From Haliangium sp963772315 (GTDB taxonomy: Bacteria; Myxococcota_A; Polyangia; Haliangiales; Haliangiaceae), in the NCBI GenBank assembly GCA_963772315.1, contig CAVYWJ010000001.1:1134656-1198655 (forward strand): DNA of 64,000 nucleotides. Reading direction: 5' to 3'. The notes under the pieces were generated by a model. That model was given only the letters and a program-made list of their open reading frames with translations. It had not been told where the DNA came from and made no database searches. The translations under genes were made by a program, and so were the position numbers. Below, in pieces: positions 31,656 to 41,024 of this stretch (position 1 is the stretch's first letter; the number at the start of each line of letters is the position of its first letter).

Positions 31656-33599
31656 TCAGAGCTCGATCTGCATGCCCATCTCGACCACGCGGTTGGCCGG
31701 GATGTGGAAGTAGGCCGTGGCGCTGCGCGCGTTGCGCGAGCAGAAGGCGAACAGGCGCTTGCGCCAGAAGCTCATCTTGGTCCGGCTGGCCGGGATCAGC
31801 GACTCGCGGCCGAGATAGTAGCTGATGCGCACCGGGTCGATCGCCATGCCCAGGATGGCGCAGGCCTCGAGCACGGCCGGCACCTTGGGCGTCTCCATGA
31901 AGCCGAAGGACGCGCTCAGCCGGTAGAAGCCGTGCGGCATCTCCTCCAGGCGCAGGCGGTGGCGCGGCGACACGAACGGCACGTCCATGCTGAGGATCGA
32001 CAGCAGCACCACCTGCTCGTGCAGCACCTGGTTGTGCTCGAAGTGGTGACGCAGGACCGGCGGCACGCCCGTGGTGCTCGAGGTGAGGAAGACGGCCGTG
32101 CCCGGCACCCGGGGCGCGTGCTCGACGTCGCTCTGCTGCATGAACTCCTCGACCGAGATCGTGCGCTCCTTCATCCACTCGGACAGGAGCTGCCGGCCGC
32201 GGAACCAGGTGGTCATCACCGTGAAGATGCCGGTGGCGATCAGCAGCGGCACCCAGCCGCCATCGTCGATCTTGACGATGTTGGCCGCGAAGAACGACAC
32301 ATCGAAGAGCAGGAAGAAGAGCACCAGGCCCAGGGCCTGCCACAGCGGCCACTTCCACGACAGCCGGGCCACCGCGAAGAAGCCGAGCGAGGTCATGATC
32401 ATGTCGCCGGTGACCGCGATGCCGTAGGTGCCGGCCAGGGCCGTGGAGCTGCCAAAGGAGAGGACCAGGATCAGGCAGCCGACCATCAGCGCGTAGTTCA
32501 TGCCCGGCAAGTAGATCTGGCCCTCCTGGGTCTCGGACGTGTGGACCACATTCATGCGTGGCCAGAAGCCGAGCTGCGTGGCCTGGTTGGTCAGCGAGTA
32601 CACGCCCGAGATCAGCGCCTGGGACGCGATCACGGCCGCGGCCGTGGCCAGCGCGACCATGGGGTAGTGGGCCCAGTCCGGCACCAGGCCGTAGAAGGGA
32701 TTCGCGGCCCTGGCCGGCTCGGTGAGGAGCAGCGCGCCCTGGCCGAAGTAGTTGAACAGGAGCGCGGGCATGACCATGCCGTACCAGGCCCACTTGATGG
32801 GCCGGCGGCCGAAGTGGCCCATGTCGGCGTAGAGGGCCTCGCCGCCGGTCACGCACAGGACCACGGCGCCGAGCACGAGGAACGCGTGCCAGCCGCCGTT
32901 CATGACGAAGCGGATGGCGTAGGCCGGATTGATGGCGGCGAGCACGGTCGGGTACTGGACGACCCGGATGAGCCCGAGCACGGCGATGGTGACGAACCAG
33001 ACCGACATCACCGGGCCGAACACGCGTCCCACGCGCGCGGTGCCGAAGCGCTGCGCCAGGAACACGATGGTGAGGATCGCGCACGTGATCGGGATGATCC
33101 ACGGCTTGGTCGCGTCCGAGACCGCCAGGCCCTCGACCGCGGACAGCACCGAGATCGCAGGCGTGATCAGGCCGTCGCCGTACAGCAGCGCCGAGCCGAA
33201 GAGCAGCGGCAGCACGTAGTACGCCGGCCGGTTCATCCCGCGCGACGGCCCGCCGCCCGGGAGCCGGGCCAGCAGCGCCAGCGTGCCGCCCTCGCCCTCG
33301 TTGTCGGCGAGGGTCACGAAGGTGAGGTACTTGATCGAGATGACCGCGACCAGCGACCAGAACATCAGCGACAGCACGCCGAGGACGTTGTCGACAGTGA
33401 GCGGCACGGCGTGGATGCCGTTGAAGCACTCGCGCAGCGCGTAGAGCGGGCTGGTGCCGATGTCGCCATAGACCACGCCCAAGGCCCCGACCGCGAGCAC
33501 CGCCAGGGATTCGGACTGTCGCCCGTGCACCTCGGCCCGCGACGCGGGGACGGCTGCGGACGCTGAGGATGCGCTCCCTGGCGCAGGAGATGAACCCAT
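31656..33599 (-). CDS. kup: Potassium uptake protein Kup
   Basis: A 647-residue membrane protein of full family length. After a short Ser/Ala-rich N-terminus comes the Kup signature LAVGALGVVYGDIGTSPLYALRE. Twelve predicted hydrophobic segments follow, with LLYGDGLITPAISVLSAVEGL and FNYFGQGALLL as further family blocks. A cytoplasmic C-terminal domain ends MGMQIEL. Kup takes up K+ with H+. It stands alone, with the stop 22 bases from that of the convergent SnoaL-like gene. Confidence 0.95.
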   Translation of the reverse strand: MGSSPAPGSASSASAAVPASRAEVHGRQSESLAVLAVGALGVVYGDIGTSPLYALRECFNGIHAVPLTVDNVLGVLSLMFWSLVAVISIKYLTFVTLADNEGEGGTLALLARLPGGGPSRGMNRPAYYVLPLLFGSALLYGDGLITPAISVLSAVEGLAVSDATKPWIIPITCAILTIVFLAQRFGTARVGRVFGPVMSVWFVTIAVLGLIRVVQYPTVLAAINPAYAIRFVMNGGWHAFLVLGAVVLCVTGGEALYADMGHFGRRPIKWAWYGMVMPALLFNYFGQGALLLTEPARAANPFYGLVPDWAHYPMVALATAAAVIASQALISGVYSLTNQATQLGFWPRMNVVHTSETQEGQIYLPGMNYALMVGCLILVLSFGSSTALAGTYGIAVTGDMIMTSLGFFAVARLSWKWPLWQALGLVLFFLLFDVSFFAANIVKIDDGGWVPLLIATGIFTVMTTWFRGRQLLSEWMKERTISVEEFMQQSDVEHAPRVPGTAVFLTSSTTGVPPVLRHHFEHNQVLHEQVVLLSILSMDVPFVSPRHRLRLEEMPHGFYRLSASFGFMETPKVPAVLEACAILGMAIDPVRISYYLGRESLIPASRTKMSFWRKRLFAFCSRNARSATAYFHIPANRVVEMGMQIEL

Positions 33600-33736
33600 G
33601 CGCGGGAACCTATCACGTCTGTCCCGACCGTGCTCGTGGCCGGGGCAGCGGCCCCCGACCGGGGATCATCGGTGTGCGGGAACGCCTCTCACTGCGAGGC
33701 GCTCACGCACAGCTCACCAGGCATCAGCGCCGGTGA

Positions 33737-35896
33737 TCAATCGGTGCGCTTCCAGCCGCCAGCCTTGAAGCGGAAGCTCCCGTTGACGCGCAGCCAGCTG
33801 CCGGACTCGTAGCGCTCGCCGCGGCGCTCGCGCTCCCAGTGACCGTTGATCCAGACGTACTCGCCGTCGCGCCACTCGTAGTGGCCGGTCACCCAGACGT
33901 AGCCGCGGCGGGGCTTCACGCGCTCTTCACGCGGCGGCGGCGGCTCCTGGATCGGCTCCTTCGGCGCGGCCTGCCAGCTGCCGGCCGTCCAGACGTACCG
34001 ATTCCCCTGCTGCTCCCAGCGTCCGGACACGTAGATCATGCCGTCGCGGCGGCGCTCCCAGGTGCCCTTCACCCACGCGTACTGCCCGTCGCGCCACTCG
34101 TGATGGCCCGGCACCCACACGAAGCCGTTGCGCGGGCGCACGTCCTCCACCGGGGCCGCGGGCGGCGGCTGGGTCGGATACTGCGGAGCTTGCTCGGCGT
34201 CGTCCCAGTCGCCCGGGTTCCACACGTAGCGGCCGCCCTGGTTGTCCCAGCGTCCGTCACGCCAGCGCTTGCCGCGGCGCTCGCGCTCCCAGTGACCGTT
34301 GACCCAGACATAGCTGCCGTCACGCCAGTCGTAGTGACCGGTCACCCAGACGTAGCCGCGGCGCGGCTGCACGCGCTCCTCGCGGGGCGGCGGCGGCGCA
34401 GCGACCGGCTCCTTCGGCGCATCCTGCCAGGTGTCGCCGATCCAGACGTAGCGATCGTTCTGGCGCTCCCAGCGTCCGGGCACGAACACGGAGCCGCGAC
34501 GCTGGGCCTGCCAGCGTCCGCCGATCCAGACGTACTGTCCATCGCGCCACTCGTGATGGCCCGGCGACCACACGAAGCCAGGGCGCGACTGGACATTCTC
34601 CGCGCGGTCTGCAGGCGGCGGCTCCGTCGGATACTGCGGGAGATCGTCCCAGTCGCCCGGGTTCCAGATGTAGCGGCCGCCCTGGTTGTCCCAGCGTCCG
34701 TCACGCCAGCGCTTGCCGCGGCGCTCGCGCTCCCAGTGGCCATTGACCCAGACGTACTCGCCGTCTTGCCACTCGTAGTTGCCGGACACCCAGACGTAGC
34801 CGCGGCGTGGCTGCACGCGCTCCTCGCGGGGCGGCGGCGGCGCTGCATTCGGCTCGCGGGGCAGCTCCTTCCAGATCTCGCCGATCCAGACGTAGCGATC
34901 ATTCTGGCGCTCCCAGCGACCGGGCACGAGCTCGAAGCCGCGGCGCCGGTTCTCCCAGCGTCCGCCGATCCAGGCGTACTCGCCGTCGCGCCACTCGTAG
35001 TGCCCCGGCATCCAGACGAAGCCGTTGCGCGGCCGGACATCCTCCGGCCGATCCGCGGGCGGCGGCTGGGTCGGGTACTGCGGGAGATCGTCCCAGTCGC
35101 CCGGGTTCCAGACGTAGCGCCCGCCCTGGTTATCCCAGCGTCCCGGGCGATAGCGCTTGCCGCGCCGCTCGCGCTCCCAGTGGCCATTGACCCAGACGTA
35201 GTTTCCGTCGCGCCACTCGTAGTTGCCGGACACCCAGACGTAGCCGTTGCGCGGCTGCACGCGCTCGTCGCGCGGGCCGGGCGGGGGCTGCGTCGGGTAC
35301 TGCGGCGCTTGCGGCGCTTGCGGCGCGTCCTCCCAGTCACCCGGGTTCCAGACGTAGCGGCCGCCCTGATTGTCCCAGCGTCCGTCACGCCAGCGCTTGC
35401 CGCCGCGCTCGCTCTCCCAGCGGCCCTGGACCCAGACGTACTCGCCGTCGCGCCAGTCGTAGTGACCGGACACCCAGATGAAGCCGCGGCGCACCGGCGG
35501 GCGCTCGTGGTGGGGCGTGGGCGGCGGCGCCTGCGTCGGATACGGCAGGAGATCTTCCCAGCCGCCCGGCGTCCACACATAGTAGTCGCCCTCGAGGACC
35601 CAGCGTCCCTGCCGGAAGCGCTTGTCCTTGCGGGCGCGCTCCCAGTGACCGCTCACCCAGACGTAGTTGTCGCCCCGGTACTCGTAGTGTCCCTCGATCC
35701 AGACGTAGCCCGGGCGCGCCTTGACCTGCTCGGCTTGCGGGGGCGGGGGCGCCTGCTTCGGCTGGCGGTGGTCGCGCTCCTGCGGCTGCGCCATGGCCGT
35801 GGTCCCGCTGCCAAGGAGCAGGGCTGCTACCAGGGTTGTCGTGGACACCCAGGAAGCTCGGAAAAATCGCTTCTTCGTTCTGGAGACTAGACTCAT
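33737..35896 (-). CDS. YXWGXW-type repeat protein, secreted
   Basis: A 719-residue exported protein (signal peptide: FRASWVSTTTLVAALLLGSGTTAMAQ). Nearly the whole mature part is made of about a dozen or more Trp/Tyr-rich units. Each pairs a PGYVWIEGHYEYRGDNYVW-like line with a GHWERERRGKRWRDGRW line and a GGRYVWNPGDWDD line. Pro-rich joints such as YPTQPPP separate blocks of about 120 residues. This is the YXWGXW/BcpO-like repeat found in secreted proteobacterial proteins, usually much shorter. The role may be surface or polymer binding; not known. AGGAG is well placed before ATG 35896. Confidence 0.85.
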   Translation of the reverse strand: MSLVSRTKKRFFRASWVSTTTLVAALLLGSGTTAMAQPQERDHRQPKQAPPPPQAEQVKARPGYVWIEGHYEYRGDNYVWVSGHWERARKDKRFRQGRWVLEGDYYVWTPGGWEDLLPYPTQAPPPTPHHERPPVRRGFIWVSGHYDWRDGEYVWVQGRWESERGGKRWRDGRWDNQGGRYVWNPGDWEDAPQAPQAPQYPTQPPPGPRDERVQPRNGYVWVSGNYEWRDGNYVWVNGHWERERRGKRYRPGRWDNQGGRYVWNPGDWDDLPQYPTQPPPADRPEDVRPRNGFVWMPGHYEWRDGEYAWIGGRWENRRRGFELVPGRWERQNDRYVWIGEIWKELPREPNAAPPPPREERVQPRRGYVWVSGNYEWQDGEYVWVNGHWERERRGKRWRDGRWDNQGGRYIWNPGDWDDLPQYPTEPPPADRAENVQSRPGFVWSPGHHEWRDGQYVWIGGRWQAQRRGSVFVPGRWERQNDRYVWIGDTWQDAPKEPVAAPPPPREERVQPRRGYVWVTGHYDWRDGSYVWVNGHWERERRGKRWRDGRWDNQGGRYVWNPGDWDDAEQAPQYPTQPPPAAPVEDVRPRNGFVWVPGHHEWRDGQYAWVKGTWERRRDGMIYVSGRWEQQGNRYVWTAGSWQAAPKEPIQEPPPPREERVKPRRGYVWVTGHYEWRDGEYVWINGHWERERRGERYESGSWLRVNGSFRFKAGGWKRTD

Positions 35897-35973
35897 CGTG
35901 ATTTTCTCCTCGCCGGCCGTGCCCTGGGGCTGCCGGTCCAAAACTCTGGCACATGGATAGCGCGTGTTGGCGC

Positions 35974-37200
35974 TCATTCCCAGCGCAGTGCGGTGATCGG
36001 CGCCAGCTGGGACGCCTTTCGCGCCGGATACAGCCCGAAACCGATGCCCACGGCCCCGCTCACCGCCACCGCCAGCGCGACGACATCGGCGCGCACCAGC
36101 AGCGGGAACTCGAAGCGCGCGGCCATGTACTCCGCGGCGCTGATCCCCACGGCGATGCCGATCAGCCCGCCGACGATCGAGAGCACCATCGCCTCGATCA
36201 AGAACTGCGCGAGCACGTCGCCGGGCTTGGCGCCGACCGCCATGCGCAGGCCGATCTCGCGCGTCCGCTCGGTCACGCTCACCAGCATGATGTTCATGAT
36301 ACCGATGCCGCCCACCAGCAGGCTGACCAGCGCGACGCCCGCCAGCAGCGACGTGATCGTCTGTGCGCTCTCCTGCTGCGCCGCCGCGACCTCGGACAGA
36401 TCGCGCACCGAGAAGTCGTTGTCCTCGTCGGGGCGCAGGCGATGTCGCTCGCGCAGCAGCTCCTCGACGCCGAGCTTGGCCGTGGCCGTGCCGTTGACCT
36501 CGGTCTGCACCAGGATCGCGCCGCCGATGTACTTCTGCAGGCCGCCCGAGATGCGCCGGCCAAAGGTAGTGGCCGGGATGATCACTGTGTCGTCGTTGTC
36601 GCTGCCGAAAGCCGACGAGCCCTTGGACGCGGCCACCGCGATCACCTTGAACGGGATCGCGTTGATGCGCACTGTCTCACCCACGGGATCGAGCCCCGGG
36701 CCGAAAAGATTGTCGGCCACGGTCTTGCCCAGCACCGCCACCGGCCGGCCCGCTTCGTCGTCCGCGGCCGTGAAGATCTCGCCGCTGGCCATGGGCCAGT
36801 TGCGGACCGTGAACCACTCGACCGTGGTGCCGACCACGCCGGTCTGCCAGTTGCCCATCTCGCTGACGAGCTGGGCATTGGCGCGCAGCTGCGGCGCCAC
36901 GTTGACCACGCCGGGCACCTGGTCGCGGATCGCGGCCAGGTCGTCCCACGTCAGCGTGGGCTGCGAGCCGGCCCCGCCGCGCGCGCCGCCGCTCGACGAC
37001 GAGCCCGAGAACACGGTGAGCATGTTGGTGCCCATCGACTCGAAGCTCTGGGCCACGCGCGCCTTGGCGCCCTCGCCGATCGAGACCATCGCGATCACCG
37101 CGCCCACGCCGATGATCACACCGAGCACCGTGAGCAGCGAGCGCGTCTTGTTGCGCGCCAGGGCAGCGACAGCCACTTGCAGGATACGCCACGGGCTCAT
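35974..37200 (-). CDS. MacB-type ABC transporter permease
   Basis: A 408-residue protein with the MacB layout: an N-terminal TM helix (LARNKTRSLLTVLGVIIGVGAVIAM), a periplasmic MacB_PCD domain of about 220 residues with QPTLTWDDLAAI and LVSEMGNWQTGVVGTT, and three C-terminal TM helices (FtsX domain) containing GGIGIMNIMLVSVTERTREIG. The mechanism is tripartite mechanotransmission: with the ATPase and adaptor it exports drugs, peptides or lipids. The start codon overlaps the ATPase gene's stop (37197-37200), and the adaptor is upstream of that, so the operon is adaptor-ATPase-permease. Confidence 0.92.
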   Translation of the reverse strand: MSPWRILQVAVAALARNKTRSLLTVLGVIIGVGAVIAMVSIGEGAKARVAQSFESMGTNMLTVFSGSSSSGGARGGAGSQPTLTWDDLAAIRDQVPGVVNVAPQLRANAQLVSEMGNWQTGVVGTTVEWFTVRNWPMASGEIFTAADDEAGRPVAVLGKTVADNLFGPGLDPVGETVRINAIPFKVIAVAASKGSSAFGSDNDDTVIIPATTFGRRISGGLQKYIGGAILVQTEVNGTATAKLGVEELLRERHRLRPDEDNDFSVRDLSEVAAAQQESAQTITSLLAGVALVSLLVGGIGIMNIMLVSVTERTREIGLRMAVGAKPGDVLAQFLIEAMVLSIVGGLIGIAVGISAAEYMAARFEFPLLVRADVVALAVAVSGAVGIGFGLYPARKASQLAPITALRWE

Positions 37201-37928
37201 GATGCCAGCCTCCGCTCCGGGGTCGCCACGGCCGGCGTCTGCCGCCGGTCCTCGGCGATCACGCCGTCCTTCACGACCACGATGCGCGACGCGTATTGCG
37301 CCACGTCGGGCTCGTGCGTGACATAGACGATGGTGATGCCGCTGGCCCCGAGCTCCTGGAACAGGGCCAGGATCTCGATGGTCGTGCGCGAGTCGAGGTT
37401 GCCCGTGGGCTCGTCGGCGAGGATCACGCGCGGCCGGTTGACGATGGCGCGGGCGATGGCCACGCGCTGCTGCTGTCCGCCCGAGAGCTGATTCGGCATG
37501 TGGTGCATGCGCGCGCCCAGGCCCACGCGCTCCAGCGCCTCGGTGGCCCGGCGAGCGAGCTCCGCGCGCGGCGTGTTCGCATACAGGAGCGGCAGCTGCA
37601 CGTTGGCCAGCGCGGTCGTGCGCGGCAGCAGGTTGTAGGCCTGGAACACGAAGCCGATGGTTCGGTTGCGCACCTCGGCCAGACGGCTCGCCGACAGCGA
37701 GGCCACCTCCTGCCCGAGCATGCGATACGAGCCGGCCGAGGGCTTGTCGAGGCATCCGAGGATGTTCATCAGCGTGCTCTTGCCCGAGCCCGAGGGGCCC
37801 ATCACCGCGATGAACTCCCCCTCGTGGATCTCGAGGTCGATGTCGCGCAGCGCGTGCACCGTGGTGTCGCCGCTGCCGTAGCTCTTGTACAGGTGCGAGG
37901 TCTGCATCAGGACGGGTCGTTCACTCAT
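37197..37928 (-). CDS. ABC transporter ATP-binding protein (MacB/LolD type)
   Basis: A 243-residue ATPase with Walker A GPSGSGKST near residue 45, signature LSGGQQQR near 150, Walker B VILADEPTGNLDS near 168 and H-loop YVTHEPD near 205. It powers the separate permease downstream. ATG 37928 follows GGGAGG with good spacing; a GTG three bases upstream is possible. The stop overlaps the permease start (ATGA). The adaptor gene ends about 12 bases upstream, so all three are co-transcribed. Confidence 0.95.
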   Translation of the reverse strand: MSERPVLMQTSHLYKSYGSGDTTVHALRDIDLEIHEGEFIAVMGPSGSGKSTLMNILGCLDKPSAGSYRMLGQEVASLSASRLAEVRNRTIGFVFQAYNLLPRTTALANVQLPLLYANTPRAELARRATEALERVGLGARMHHMPNQLSGGQQQRVAIARAIVNRPRVILADEPTGNLDSRTTIEILALFQELGASGITIVYVTHEPDVAQYASRIVVVKDGVIAEDRRQTPAVATPERRLAS

Positions 37929-37939
37929 CACACGCCTCC

Positions 37940-39238
37940 CTAGAGAATGCTCGGCGGCCGGCGAGGACCGCCGCCACGCTGGTTGCCGCCCCGTCCGCTC
38001 TGCCCGCTCTGACCGCCCTGACCGCCCTGGCGACTCTGCCCGGCCGCTGCGGCCGGCGCCGAGCCGTCGCCCAGGATGATCGAGTCACCCGGGCGCAGGT
38101 CGCCCTCGATGATCTCGGTCGCGGAGCCATCGCTCAGCCCGGTGCGCACGGGCACCGCCACGGGCGCCACCGGCTGCGCATCGCGCAGCACCCAGACCAC
38201 CCGGCCGCGCTGCGGCTCGGCGCCCGCGGGCTGGAAGCGAAAGGCTGCATTGGGAACGGTCATGACGTCGCGACGCTCGTCCACGATGAAGCTGACATTG
38301 ACGGTCATGCCCGGCCGTAGCTTCAGATCCTCGTTCTCCACGGTGACGACCGCGTCGTACGTGACCACGTTCGAGACCGTCTGCGCCGCGTAGCGCACCT
38401 GGCGCACCGTGCCCTCGAAGGTGCGATCCGGATAGGCATCGACCGTGAACTCGGCCTTTTGCTCGGGCGAGATCTGCCCGACGTCGGCCTCGGCCACGTT
38501 GGTGTGCACCTCCATCTTGCGCAGGTCCCCGGCGATCACGAACAGGATCGGCGCCGACAGCGAGGCGGCCACGGTCTGCCCGACGTCCACGCTGCGCGAG
38601 ACCACCACGCCGTCGATGGGCGACGTGATCTTGGTATAGGTCAGGTTCGCCTGCGCCTGGTCCAGGGCCGCCTTGGCCAGCGTCACGTCTGCCCGCGCCG
38701 ACACCACGGCCGCATCGGCGACGCGCTTGCTGGTGATCGCGGTATCGACCTCGGCCCTGGCCACGGCGCCGCTCTCGACCAGCCCGGTCACGCGCTGCGA
38801 CTGCGTGCGCGCATCCGCGGCCTGGGCCTGGGTGCGCTCGAGCGCTGCGCGCGCCGACGCCAGCCGCGCCTGCGCCTGGGCCACGTCGCTCTCGAACAGC
38901 TCCGGGTCGATCAGCGCGATGAGCTGCCCCTTCTTCACCTCGTCGTTGAAGTCGACGTGGAGCTCTTTCACGCGCCCGGAGACCTGGCTGCCCACGTTGA
39001 CCTGCACCAACGGATCGAGCGTCCCCGACGCCGTCACCTGCGAGCGCAGATCGCCGCGCTTCACCTCGGCGAGCGTGTACTTGGGCGCGGCTGCCGGCTC
39101 CCGCCAGCGGGCCGCGACCTGCCAGGCCGCGACGAGCGCCCCGGCCAGGAGCGCCAGGCGCAGGGCTCGCTTGAGCCACAGCCGGCTCTGCGGAGCGCGC
39201 GGCGCCACCTCGATTGCAGCAGTCCCTTGTCCGTTCAT
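37940..39238 (-). CDS. MacA/HlyD-family periplasmic adaptor subunit
   Basis: A 432-residue membrane-fusion protein. One N-terminal TM helix (LALLAGALVAAWQVA) is followed by a lipoyl/barrel-sandwich half (VTASGTLDPLVQVNVGSQVSGRVKEL). A coiled-coil hairpin spans about residues 115-205, and the second lipoyl half has LTYTKITSPIDGVVVSRSVDVGQTV. The beta-barrel and membrane-proximal domains follow. The tail is Gly/Gln/Arg-rich (GGQGGQSGQSGRGG), unusual for MacA. It links the MacB-type pump to an outer-membrane channel, probably the divergent TolC-like gene. Confidence 0.92.
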   Translation of the reverse strand: MNGQGTAAIEVAPRAPQSRLWLKRALRLALLAGALVAAWQVAARWREPAAAPKYTLAEVKRGDLRSQVTASGTLDPLVQVNVGSQVSGRVKELHVDFNDEVKKGQLIALIDPELFESDVAQAQARLASARAALERTQAQAADARTQSQRVTGLVESGAVARAEVDTAITSKRVADAAVVSARADVTLAKAALDQAQANLTYTKITSPIDGVVVSRSVDVGQTVAASLSAPILFVIAGDLRKMEVHTNVAEADVGQISPEQKAEFTVDAYPDRTFEGTVRQVRYAAQTVSNVVTYDAVVTVENEDLKLRPGMTVNVSFIVDERRDVMTVPNAAFRFQPAGAEPQRGRVVWVLRDAQPVAPVAVPVRTGLSDGSATEIIEGDLRPGDSIILGDGSAPAAAAGQSRQGGQGGQSGQSGRGGNQRGGGPRRPPSIL

Positions 39239-39552
39239 GACCTCCTCGCAATGCAGGGCACGTGCCCGAGCGTGAGCCAGTCCTCATGATCGGGATTTCC
39301 TCGTCAGCCCGCATGGTTCCCGACCATGCCGGCGCCCGCAGCCCGGGGCGGATCTGCAGCTTCGGCAGACCTCCTGCAGGACCTGCAGACATGCGCAGCA
39401 CCGAGACTGCATCACGCTGGACCACGCCGCGCCCGCGGGTGGCGCGCATCTCGGCCGGGACTCGGCCGGATCCCGGCGCTCCCTGGCGCCGCCGTCCAGG
39501 CGGTCGGGCTCCGGCACGGCTGCTGGCGCCGTTCTTGCTCTCCTGCTCGATC
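39239..39552. promoter_or_regulatory. Divergent intergenic region between adaptor and TolC-like gene
   Basis: These 314 bases separate the start of the adaptor gene (minus strand) from the start of the outer-membrane factor (plus strand). No convincing gene lies in them; short open frames on both strands are Arg/Pro-rich. Both transcripts must start here, so promoters are expected, but I cannot point to a clear -35/-10 pair. Confidence 0.4.
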
Positions 39553-40924
39553 ATGAAGCGATCGGTGCGCTTGGTGGTTTCCTTTCTGATGCTCGGCGCG
39601 GGCGCGTGCTCCGCGTCCGGAACGACGGCGCGGCCTGCGGTCGCGGTGCCCACCGGGTTCTCTGCCCGGGGCGCGGCTCAGCTGCCGGATCGATGGTGGC
39701 TCGCGTTCGAGGACGGCGTGCTCGCCGACCTGGTGAGCCGCGGGCTCGCGCACAACCCCGGCCTGCTCGCCACCTGGGCTCGTCTCGATCAGGCCAATGC
39801 TGTCGCTCGCCGCTCCGGCGCCGAGCGTCTCCCCTCCCTCGATGCATCGGCCAGCGCCGGCGCCAGCGCTCGCAGGGACAGCGATCCAGCCGCGTCGATG
39901 TCGCTCGGCCTGGCCGCGAGCTACGAGGTCGATCTATGGGGCCGTATCGACGCCACGCGCGACGCCGCCCTGCTCGAGGCCCGGGCCAGCGAGATGGATC
40001 TCCGCAGCGCAGCGCTCTCGCTCTCCGCCGAGATCGCGGCCACCTGGTACCAGCTGGTCGCGCGCCATGCCGAGCACGAGCTCTTGCTCCAGCAGCGCGC
40101 CCTGGCCGAGCGCACGCGCGAGCTCACGCGCCAGCGCTTCGAGAGCGGTCTGGTCGCCCGGATCGACGTGCTCGGCCAGGAGCAGAACATCGAGTCTCTG
40201 CGCGGTAACCTCGCCGTGTCCGAGGAAGCAGCGGCGCTGCTCGAACACCGTCTCGCCGTGTTGCTCGGCCGTTCTCCGACCGAGCAGGTGGCCCCGCGCA
40301 CCGCGGCGCTGGTGACGCTTCCGGTGTTGCCGGCGGCAGGCGTCCCGTCGGGCTCTGCAGCGCCGTCCCGACGTCATCGCCAGCTTCCTGCGCGTGCAGG
40401 CGGCCGATCGCGACGTCGCCGCGGCCATCGCTGCCCGCTACCCCCGCCTGAGCCTGTCCGCGAGCCTGTCGGCTGCGGCCAGCGCGCCCGCGCAGCTCCT
40501 CCAGGGCTGGGCCGCGTCGCTGGTCGCGGGCGTGGTCGCGCCTCTCTTCGACGGCGGCCAGCGCAAGGCCGATGTGCAGCGTGCGCGCGCCCAGCTCACC
40601 GAGCGCGTGCAGAGCTACGCCGAGACCGTGCTCACCGCGCTCGCCGAGGTCGAGGACGCGCTGGCCAGCGAGGCCAAGCAGCGCGACCTCCTCACCAGCC
40701 TCGACCGCCAGCTCGCGCTCGCGAGCGACGTCCTGGTGCAGGTCGAGGGTGCCTACGCCGCGGGCATGAGCGACTACCTGAAGGTGATCGACGCCATCGA
40801 GTCGGTCCAGTCGCTGCAGCGCCAGCGCCTGCAGGCGCAGAGCGACCTCGTGCAGACGCGCATCGCGCTGTGTCGCGCGCTGGCTGGCTCGTGGGCGCTC
40901 ACGCGGCCCGCCGATGCGGGCTGA
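39553..40924 (+). pseudogene. TolC/NodT-family outer-membrane efflux protein, frameshifted
   Basis: About 455 residues across one break. A lipoprotein-type signal (SFLMLGAGACSASG) is followed by WWLAFEDGVLADLVSRGLAHNPGLLATWARLDQANAVARRSG, ASYEVDLWGRIDATRDAALLEARASEMDLRSA and GLVARIDVLGQEQNIESLRG, all typical of NodT/OprM-type factors. The frame changes at about 40,341-40,360 (VPSG). The other frame then gives ALQRRPDVIASFLRVQAADRDVAAAIAARYPRLSLSAS, the expected continuation, and runs to the stop at 40,924. It should be the outer-membrane duct of the MacAB-like pump. The length modulo three fits one extra base. Confidence 0.7.
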
Positions 40925-41024
40925 GTCAAGAGCGCGAACTGGACGCGCGCCCAGGTTCTCATGCGGGCGCAAACGATTATCTTCGCTCGTATGCCGCGAG
41001 ATCCAGGAAACGCCCGTCCTCGTC

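Noticed and set aside
31704..33566. Long antisense frame opposite kup
   Set aside because: It covers a clear full-length transporter gene and has shadow composition.
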